Positions 45,738 through 51,961 of a DNA stretch of 51,961 bases are shown piece by piece. Origin of the DNA: Corallococcus soli (GTDB lineage: Bacteria > Myxococcota > Myxococcia > Myxococcales > Myxococcaceae); NCBI RefSeq assembly GCF_014930455.1, contig NZ_JAAIYO010000023.1, positions 1 to 51,961 of the forward strand, given 5' to 3'. The position numbers and the translations under genes are program-made. The notes below the pieces were generated by a model that made no database searches, had not been told where the DNA came from, and was given only the letters and a program-made list of their open reading frames with translations. Every line of letters starts with the position of its first letter. The stretch's first letter is position 1.

Positions 45738-46736
45738 CTACTCCATGCGCCAGGCGGGGTCGGCCGCGAGGCGGAAGTCACCGCGCAGACCGCGGCGCCA
45801 CGCTTCATACCCCGCGACGGCGATCATCGCGCCATTGTCCGTGCACAGCCGCACCGGGGGCAGGAACATGCGCAGTCCGCGCTCCTCCGCGCGCTGCTTG
45901 CACAGGGCCCGCAGCCGCGAATTGGCCGCCACGCCGCCGCACAGCACCAGCTGCGTGTGGCCCAGCCGCTTCGCCGCGGCGACCAGCTTCTTCGACAGCA
46001 CGTCCGCCACCGCCTCCTGGAACGACGCGCACAGGTCGTGGAGCGCCTGCCCCTCCGGGACGCCGTGCTTCTGCACGTGGTGCAGCACCGCCGTCTTCAG
46101 GCCGGAGAAGGACACGTCGAAGTTGTCGCCCGGCAGCGCGCGCGGGAAGCGGATGGCCTCCGGGTTGCCCTGCTGCGCCAGCTCGTCGATGGGCTGCCCG
46201 CCCGGGTACGGCAGGCCGAGGATGCGCGCCGTCTTGTCGTAGGCCTCGCCCGCGGCGTCGTCGCGCGTGCGGCCGATGAGGCGGTAGTTCCCGTAGTCGC
46301 GCACCTCGTAGAGGCTCGTGTGCCCGCCGGACACCACCAGCCCCAGGAACGGCGGCGAGGGCGCGTCCTCCAGCAGGCGGATGGCGAGCAGGTGCCCTTC
46401 CAGGTGGTTGGCGCCGACGAAGGGCTTGCCGGTGGCGAGGCTCAGGCCCTTGGCCACCTGGAGCCCCACGAGCAGCGCGCCGATGAGGCCGGGGCCGGAC
46501 GTGACGGCCAGCAGGTCGATGTCGTCCAGCGTCTTGCCCGCGCGGGTGAGGGCCTCGTGGAGCACGGGCATCACCTGGACGATGTGGTTGCGGCTGGCCA
46601 GCTCCGGCACCACGCCGCCCCACCGACGGTGGATGTCCACCTGGGTGGAGACGACGTCCGACAACACGCGCCGGCCATCCTCCACGACGGCGGCGGCGGT
46701 TTCATCGCACGAGGTTTCGAGTCCGAGGACGAGCAC
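45738..46736 (-). CDS. tsaD: tRNA N6-adenosine threonylcarbamoyltransferase
   Basis: 332 residues. It makes t6A37 in ANN-reading tRNAs together with TsaB, TsaC and TsaE, none of which is in the window. The ASKHA fold opens with LGLETSCDETAAAVV; the metal ligands His 111 and His 115 (ANHLEGH) and the late GGVAANSRLR and CTDNGAMIA motifs are intact. Confidence 0.98.
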   Translation of the reverse strand: MLVLGLETSCDETAAAVVEDGRRVLSDVVSTQVDIHRRWGGVVPELASRNHIVQVMPVLHEALTRAGKTLDDIDLLAVTSGPGLIGALLVGLQVAKGLSLATGKPFVGANHLEGHLLAIRLLEDAPSPPFLGLVVSGGHTSLYEVRDYGNYRLIGRTRDDAAGEAYDKTARILGLPYPGGQPIDELAQQGNPEAIRFPRALPGDNFDVSFSGLKTAVLHHVQKHGVPEGQALHDLCASFQEAVADVLSKKLVAAAKRLGHTQLVLCGGVAANSRLRALCKQRAEERGLRMFLPPVRLCTDNGAMIAVAGYEAWRRGLRGDFRLAADPAWRME

Positions 46737-46777
46737 AACGACTCCAGGAAGGACGGGAGAGGCGGAACGACGGTCGC

Positions 46778-49537
46778 CTAGGTGCCCATCCCCTTGAGCA
46801 GGACGCGCACCTCTTCCGCCGAGCTCCCCGTCGGTTCCAGGTACAGATACTTCTTATAGGCCTCGGCCGCTCGGGGTTCCTGGCCGGAGAGCTGGAGCGA
46901 GCTGCCCAGCCAGAACCAGGCCTTCGCGTTCTTCGGCTCCTCGCGGACCACGTCCTGGAGCAGCCTGGCCGCCTCCCGGAAGCCCGCCTCGCTCGCGTTG
47001 CTGTTGTTGGCGAGCGAGATGCCCAGGCCGGCCTTGGCTTCCGTCGAGTCCGCGTTGAGCACGAGCGCCTTGCGGTAGGCCGCCACCGCCGACTTCCAGC
47101 GCTTGCTGCCCATGGCCGTGCGGCCTTCCTTGATCAGATCCGCGTAGGTGGCCTTGGGCGCGGCGTCGGGCGGGGCGGGGACCGGGACGGGCTCCGGCGT
47201 GGCGGGCTTCACGGGGGCGCCCGCATCCGGCACGGCCACGACGGCCACGGTCTGGGGAGGCGGGGTGCCCGCGTCCACCGGGGCCTCGACCGGGGCTTCC
47301 ACGGTCTTCACGGGCGGGACGACCGCCGGAGGCGTCGGGGTCTCCGGAGGCTTGCGCGCTTCCACCGGCTTCGGGGCCGGCGTCTCCTGCGGAGCCAGCA
47401 CCGGGGGCGTCTCGGTGCCCGAGCCCCGGGAGATGACCACCGCGGCCACGGCCGCCAGGAGCACCAGCCCGCCCGCGACGTAGAGGCCCGTGCGCTTGGG
47501 CTTCAGCGCGGCGTGCAGGGCCGCGTCGTCCTCGTCGTGCGCCTGCTTCTTCGGGGTCGACGGCGCGGAGGCCGCGATCGGGGCCGTCACCGCGGGCACG
47601 GGCACGGGCACGGGCTCCGGGGGCGGGGGATCCGTGAAGGACGCCTCCGACACCGGCAGCTCCTGCTCCACCGACGCCACGGGTTCCACCGGCACGACGA
47701 CGGCGGGCGTGGGCGCCTCGAAGGGCGTCGTCGCGGGGAACTCGACGTTGAGGCTCGCGGGTCCCACCTGGGGCGGGACGATGCCGTGTCCCGGATAAGG
47801 GGGCAGCGCGAGCTGCTGGGGCGGGGCAGCTTCCGAGGCCTCGTCCATCGGCTCCAGGTCGGTGGCCGCCTCCTCGTGGGTGACGCCGTGGCCGCTGACC
47901 AGCGTGACCTCGGACGAAGGCGGCGCGGGCGTCGGCGGCGGCACGGGGGCCAGCGGGCTGGGCTCGGTGGCGGCGCCCCCGAAGATGGGCGCGCGCGTGA
48001 GCGGCGGCGCGGCGACGGGCGCGAGCGCGGCGGACGGCGCGGGCGTGACGGCGGGGCCCTGCGGGGAGACGGGCGCGCGGGGCGCCGGCGACCAGATGGA
48101 GCCGGGGCCCCAGGTGCTGGAGGCGCTCAGGCCCTCCGTGTCCACCCGGCCCCAGTCGAGCAGCAGGCTGCGCCGCGCGTGGTCCACCGCGCGGTGCGCC
48201 GGGGGCGGCTCCACGAGGAAGGCGGACCCTTCCTGCGACAGCGGCGGGACAACGGGCTCTCCCGCCTCCTGCTCGAACGCGGGGGGCGGAGGAGCGCCTT
48301 CGCCGGGACGGGAGCGCGGCGGGAAGAGGATGACCTGCGCCGGCTGCACCCCGGCCTGCGGGGGTGCCACATCCGCGACGGGCGTGACGTCCTCGACGGG
48401 CGCGGGCTCCGGTTCGGGCGCCACGTCCTCCAGGGGCGCGGCCTCCGCCACGGGCGCGGGCTCCGGCTCCGGGGGGGTGGCCTCCACGGGCGCGGCTTCG
48501 ACGGGCGCGGGCGCGACCTCCACCGGGATGGGCGGGGCGGCGTTGAGCCACTGCTCGATGCCGGGCTTGCTGCTCTGCACGGGCTCCAGCGGCGCGTTGC
48601 CCAGCTCGCGGATCAGCCCCTCGAAGTACAGCTTGCTGATGATGCCCAGCGCGGCCAGGTCCTCGAAGTCCGAGTCCTCCACCACGCGCGACAGCGCGCG
48701 CTTGCCGTCGAACAGGCGCAGGAGGCCGTTCACTTCATCGGGGATCTCCGACAGCCGGTCCGCCAGCTGGTGGTAGTCGATCTCGAAGACCGTCTCCAGC
48801 GGCGGAAGCTGCTCGAGCATCCGGCCCCACTCGTCGAGCCGGCGCATGCCCTCCATGAGCAGGCCCTGCGTGGAGACCTCGATGCGCTCGGGCCTGTCCA
48901 ACGTGGTGAACTGCACGTCGAACTGACCTTCGAACGTGTTGAGCAGCCGGTAGAAGGCGTTCTCGCCCTTGAGCCGGCCCAGTTCCGCGTCCACGACGCG
49001 GCCTTCCTTGAAGTAGACGGTGCCGGTGCGCTCACCCTGGATGGCGATGACGCCCGTCTTGCGGCCGATTTCGAAGGTCTGGACCAGGTCCACGACGCCC
49101 ATGTCCGCGAGGCTGCCCGCGAAGCCGCCCTTGGTCGTCTCGCGCTTCTCGATGCGTTCCTTCTCGGCCTTCTGAAGGATCATCTTCACGCGGGCGACGA
49201 TCTCTTTGATGTAGATCGGCTTCGTCAGGTAGTCGTCGCTGCCGAGCTCAAGGCCGCGCACCTTGAACTCGACCGACTTCTGGTTCGTCAGGAAGACGAA
49301 GGGGATGGACTTGAAGCGCTCGTCGGACTTGAGCGTCTTGCAGAGCTCGAAGCCGTCCATCTCCGGCATCTTCGTGTCCGCCAGCACGAGGTCCGGGGGG
49401 CTGATCTGGACCTTCTCCAGCGCATCCTTGCCGTGGATCGCCGTCGTGACGGAGAAGCCCGCCTTCTTCAGGCTGACCTCCATCACGCGCAGGCTCTTCG
49501 CGTCACCATCGACCAGGAGCAGGTGCTGCTTGGCCAC
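46778..49537 (-). CDS. Receiver-DUF4388 protein with TM helix and TPR domain
   Basis: 919 residues. An N-terminal response-regulator receiver (1-120) has phosphoacceptor Asp 54 ([12 protein letters not shown]), acidic pocket Asp 10 and 12, and the KP motif (about 104). DUF4388 follows (about 135-260; [24 protein letters not shown]), then a helical segment and a long Pro/Ala/Glu linker. A single membrane helix (about 685-705) is followed by a Pro linker and C-terminal TPR repeats ([33 protein letters not shown]). No output DNA-binding domain is seen. A candidate promoter lies just upstream, and tsaD follows after 41 bases. Confidence 0.9.
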   Translation of the reverse strand: MAKQHLLLVDGDAKSLRVMEVSLKKAGFSVTTAIHGKDALEKVQISPPDLVLADTKMPEMDGFELCKTLKSDERFKSIPFVFLTNQKSVEFKVRGLELGSDDYLTKPIYIKEIVARVKMILQKAEKERIEKRETTKGGFAGSLADMGVVDLVQTFEIGRKTGVIAIQGERTGTVYFKEGRVVDAELGRLKGENAFYRLLNTFEGQFDVQFTTLDRPERIEVSTQGLLMEGMRRLDEWGRMLEQLPPLETVFEIDYHQLADRLSEIPDEVNGLLRLFDGKRALSRVVEDSDFEDLAALGIISKLYFEGLIRELGNAPLEPVQSSKPGIEQWLNAAPPIPVEVAPAPVEAAPVEATPPEPEPAPVAEAAPLEDVAPEPEPAPVEDVTPVADVAPPQAGVQPAQVILFPPRSRPGEGAPPPPAFEQEAGEPVVPPLSQEGSAFLVEPPPAHRAVDHARRSLLLDWGRVDTEGLSASSTWGPGSIWSPAPRAPVSPQGPAVTPAPSAALAPVAAPPLTRAPIFGGAATEPSPLAPVPPPTPAPPSSEVTLVSGHGVTHEEAATDLEPMDEASEAAPPQQLALPPYPGHGIVPPQVGPASLNVEFPATTPFEAPTPAVVVPVEPVASVEQELPVSEASFTDPPPPEPVPVPVPAVTAPIAASAPSTPKKQAHDEDDAALHAALKPKRTGLYVAGGLVLLAAVAAVVISRGSGTETPPVLAPQETPAPKPVEARKPPETPTPPAVVPPVKTVEAPVEAPVDAGTPPPQTVAVVAVPDAGAPVKPATPEPVPVPAPPDAAPKATYADLIKEGRTAMGSKRWKSAVAAYRKALVLNADSTEAKAGLGISLANNSNASEAGFREAARLLQDVVREEPKNAKAWFWLGSSLQLSGQEPRAAEAYKKYLYLEPTGSSAEEVRVLLKGMGT

Positions 49538-49597
49538 GTTGCATGCCTTTCAAAACGGGAGGGGCGGCGGATCCAACGGACGCGCCCCGTGGGGGCA

Positions 49598-49627
49598 AGC
49601 ATCGGGCCCGGTTTCCAGGTGTGTCAA
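49598..49627 (-). promoter_or_regulatory. Candidate promoter of the receiver-DUF4388 gene
   Basis: A perfect -35 box TTGACA (49622-49627, minus) is followed after 18 bases by GATGCT, a weak -10 box. Position 60-90 bases before the start codon is reasonable. The weak -10 keeps the call tentative. Confidence 0.4.
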
Positions 49628-49680
49628 TGGGCGGGACTGTCCGGAAAACCGTCCGGTTCCCTCCCTGGAGGACAGGCAGG

Positions 49681-51961
49681 TCAGCGGAAGAGACCCTTCT
49701 TGGGAGGGTTCTTCTTGCGCATGTCGATGAGCCGCAGCTCCTGATTGGCCTCCAGGTGCTTGGGGTTGGCGCGCACGGCCTCACGGAAGTGGCGTTCGGC
49801 CCGGTCCATGTCGTTCTCCACGCGCGCGATGACGCCCAGTTGGTAGTGGGCGCGATCACAGTTCGGGTCCATGCGCACCGCATCCGCCATCCACTGTTTG
49901 GCGCGGGCCATGTCGGCCTTGCGGCTGGGGTCCATGTAGACGGCCCACGCGCGGGCGGCCAGGTACAGGGGCTTGGGGTCCAGGGCGTGCGCGCGCTCGT
50001 AGTGCTCGTTGGCGGCCACGAAGTCGCGCTTGCGGAAGTAGACCTCCGCCATCTTGAAGAGGTCCTCCGCGTTCGTATTGCCTCGGGCGGCGCCCCCGGG
50101 ACGGGCGGCCTGGGGTGCGGGCTTGGGCGCGGCCTGGGCCACCTGCAGCGACTGCAGGTACGTGTTGCGGCGCGTGTCGTCGTGCAGGACTTCGTAGGCC
50201 TCGCGGATGGACTCGAAGACGGAGGTGATCTTCTGCGCCAGGTGGGGCAGCGACGGGGGCAGCCGGTCCGGGTGGAAGACCTTCGCGAGGCTGAGGAAGG
50301 CGGCCTTCACGGTGTCGCGGGAGGCGTCCTGGGGTACGCCGAGCACCAGGAAGTGGTCGCGCTTGGCCTGGATGTCCGCGTAGCGCTGCTCAATCTGCTG
50401 CGCGAGCCGGCCCTCGTCGGGCTTGGGGGGCTCCAGCGGCGCGGCGGGCGCCGCGGCGACGGCGGCGGGTTCGGCGGCGGTGGGCGCGGCGGGGGTCGGC
50501 AGCGGGCGTCCGCCGAGCGCACCCATGTTCTCCATGGCGCGGCGCAGGAGGCGCTGGCGCCGGAGCTTGGAGGCTTCGTCGGGGTTGGAGGGGTCTTCGG
50601 CCGCCACGTCGTCCTCGTCAAAGTCCCAGTCGTCCAGGTCACCGGACAGCTCGGATTCATCAGTCTGGCCAGAACCCCCACCGTTGTCACCGGGGAAGGC
50701 AGCGAAGCGGGGGGAAGGGAGCGGTTCGAAGCTCGCTTCCGGCTCGAAGGTCGTCTCGACGATGGCCTCGACGAGGAATTCGTTCGCCTCCCCCGCCGCC
50801 GGCCCGACGTCCGAGCGGATGAGCGCTTCCAGGTGGGCATCCACCTGCTGGAGGGCGGCCTCGAAGGACGCGGTGAGGTTCTGGGCGGGGTCGTTGGATT
50901 CGTCGAAGGAGACGATGCGCCACAGGTCGTCCTCGCTGGCGCGCACCGGGCCCAGGCGCAGCGGCGGGGTGGCGGCGGCGGGGAACTTCGGGGGCTGGAC
51001 GGACCAGAGGTCCGGCTGGGGCGCGGCCTCTGGGGGGAGGACGGAGGGTGCGGGGGCGGAATCGACGAGGGCCGGAAGGGGCGCCGCGGCCGGCACGACG
51101 TCGCCCCAGCTCTCCGGTTCCACCTCCAGGAGGGGGAGGTCCGCTTCCGGAGGCGGCGCGGTGGGGAAGCGCGAGGGCTCCTCGGTGAGCCATGGATCCA
51201 GAGGCTGTGAGGCCGAGCGGCGCAGCGCCTCCGCCATGTCCTCGAGCAGGGCCGCCTGGGCGCGCTTGCGGGCGTCGCGCAGGGCGGAGGTGTTCTCGGT
51301 GGCGGGCAGCTCCAGCGCGTCGCGAGGAGACGCGGGGATGGAGTCCGCCCAGGAGTTCGATTCCGTGGACGGTTCGGGATCCGCGGTGAGGACGATGTCC
51401 TCGGGTTCGAGCGCCAGCAGCTCCGGTTCGGCCGCGGCGACCGGGACGAGCACGGGGGGCGGCGTGGGAGGAGTGGTCGGACGGTCCCGCCGGGGCAATG
51501 CCGGAGGCTGGGCGGGTTGCTGCGCACGGCGGGCCTGTTCGGCCTGGCGCTGGGCTTCCGCCTGCTGGGCCTCGGCTTCGGCAAGGAGGCGGGCCTCCTC
51601 CGCGAGGCGGGCCTCTTCCTCACGAAGCTGGGCTTCCTCCGCGAGACGGATCTCTTCGGCGATCCGCGCTTGTTCCTCCGCGCGAAGACGGGCCACTTCT
51701 TCGAGGCGGGCCACTTCGGCGAGGTGGGCCTCTTCGGCGAGTCGGGCATCTTCCGCGAGTCGAGCCTCTTCCGCGAGTCGAGCCTCTTCCGCGAGTCGAG
51801 CCTCTTCCGCGAGCCGAGCCTCTTCCGCGAGGCGGGCCTCTTCGGCCAGTCGAGCCTCTTCCGCGAGGCGGGCCTCTTCGGCCAGTCGAGCCTCTTCCGC
51901 GAGCCGAGCCTCTTCGGCCTGCCGAGCCTCTTCGGCCAGTCGAGCCTCTTCCGCCAGCCGG
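49681..51961 (-). CDS. DnaJ-domain and TPR protein with N-terminal coiled coil (5' end outside window)
   Basis: At least 760 residues; the frame stays open to the window edge, so the true start lies beyond 51961. The N-terminal part is a long charged repeat (RLAEEA units). A Pro/Ser/Asp-rich region and segments with repeated acidic DDWDFDEDD follow. A J-domain (ADIQAKRDHFLVLGV, FHPDRLPPSLPHLAQ with HPD intact, RREAYEVLHD-like stretch) precedes C-terminal TPR repeats (DFVAANEHYERAHALDPK, NDMDRAERHFREAVRANPK). The intact HPD suggests it can stimulate an Hsp70. Similar J-TPR proteins in myxobacteria serve motility or signalling, but nothing here proves it. Confidence 0.88.
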   Translation of the reverse strand, partial: RLAEEARLAEEARQAEEARLAEEARLAEEARLAEEARLAEEARLAEEARLAEEARLAEEARLAEEARLAEDARLAEEAHLAEVARLEEVARLRAEEQARIAEEIRLAEEAQLREEEARLAEEARLLAEAEAQQAEAQRQAEQARRAQQPAQPPALPRRDRPTTPPTPPPVLVPVAAAEPELLALEPEDIVLTADPEPSTESNSWADSIPASPRDALELPATENTSALRDARKRAQAALLEDMAEALRRSASQPLDPWLTEEPSRFPTAPPPEADLPLLEVEPESWGDVVPAAAPLPALVDSAPAPSVLPPEAAPQPDLWSVQPPKFPAAATPPLRLGPVRASEDDLWRIVSFDESNDPAQNLTASFEAALQQVDAHLEALIRSDVGPAAGEANEFLVEAIVETTFEPEASFEPLPSPRFAAFPGDNGGGSGQTDESELSGDLDDWDFDEDDVAAEDPSNPDEASKLRRQRLLRRAMENMGALGGRPLPTPAAPTAAEPAAVAAAPAAPLEPPKPDEGRLAQQIEQRYADIQAKRDHFLVLGVPQDASRDTVKAAFLSLAKVFHPDRLPPSLPHLAQKITSVFESIREAYEVLHDDTRRNTYLQSLQVAQAAPKPAPQAARPGGAARGNTNAEDLFKMAEVYFRKRDFVAANEHYERAHALDPKPLYLAARAWAVYMDPSRKADMARAKQWMADAVRMDPNCDRAHYQLGVIARVENDMDRAERHFREAVRANPKHLEANQELRLIDMRKKNPPKKGLFR
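51691..51961 (-). repeat. 18-bp tandem repeat encoding RLAEEA, continuing past the window
   Basis: At least 15 units of 18 bases (CGN CTN GCN GAA GAG GCN) follow one another in frame within the DnaJ-TPR gene; 13 are near-perfect R-L/Q-A-E-E/D-A and two are degenerate (HLAEVA, RLEEVA). The unit is six residues, not the seven of a classic coiled coil, but the alternation of Leu and charged residues predicts a long single alpha-helix or coiled coil. The left end is fixed by the break at about 51691; the right end lies outside. Confidence 0.92.

Noticed and set aside
51691..51961. CRISPR-like array
   Set aside because: Units are contiguous 18-mers without spacers and translate as RLAEEA in an open frame.

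Overview
The window reads as chromosomal DNA of a myxobacterium, most like Corallococcus or Myxococcus. Evidence: very high GC, near-exclusive G/C third codon positions, a tmRNA with tag ANDNVELALAA, and a Myxococcales-style gene set (Ser/Thr kinases with zinc-ribbon, PEGA or FGE-like modules, a CFI-box protein, receiver-DUF4388 and DnaJ-TPR proteins, a thrombospondin-type-3 OmpA protein). Taxonomy and functions are inferred from protein motifs and gene order; no database was searched.

Layout. 1-410: remnants of an IS3-type and an IS30-type transposase abut each other beside the 3' end of ssrA (tmRNA, 616-976, minus). 1157-8385: an MDR oxidoreductase, a two-gene M16 protease pair, a lipoprotein and an OmpA-family protein. 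8710-10349: a TlpA-like thioredoxin overlapping a CFI-box protein. 10462-15004 (mostly plus): a small membrane protein, an HtrA-type protease, a tandem Cys/His protein, a TrmH-type methyltransferase (minus), a lipoprotein and purC. 15032-22716 (minus): a membrane protein, M23 peptidase, dut, a predicted pseudokinase-FGE fusion, an orphan ABC-type binding protein and purB, the last three joined by 4-base overlaps.

22906-34060 (minus) is the classic translation/RNA cluster rimP-nusA-ylxR-infB-DUF503-rbfA-truB-(beta-grasp-like ORF)-rpsO-pnp. rimP has a leader with three consecutive inverted repeats, rpsO has its own sigma-70-type promoter, and terminators follow rpsO and pnp. 34267-40636 (plus): a nitrilase-family hydrolase, two FecR-like envelope proteins with an HD-GYP sensor, a DUF971 protein and a Ser/Thr kinase. 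40676-51961 (mostly minus): sspB-smpB-panC-panB, a deoxynucleoside kinase, a small plus-strand ORF, ksgA-tsaD preceded by a receiver-DUF4388-TPR protein, and a DnaJ-TPR protein running off the window through a hexapeptide coiled-coil repeat.

How the parts work together: ssrA, SmpB and SspB are three components of trans-translation and tagged-protein delivery to ClpXP in one window. The rimP-pnp cluster covers ribosome maturation, initiation, tRNA modification and RNA decay, and KsgA, TsaD and the TrmH enzyme add RNA modification. purC/purB, panB/panC, dut and the dNK supply nucleotides and coenzyme A precursors. The least familiar parts are the pseudokinase-FGE fusion, the CFI-box/TlpA pair, the FecR/FecR/HD-GYP unit, the tandem Cx4Cx9CxxH protein and the structured leader of rimP.
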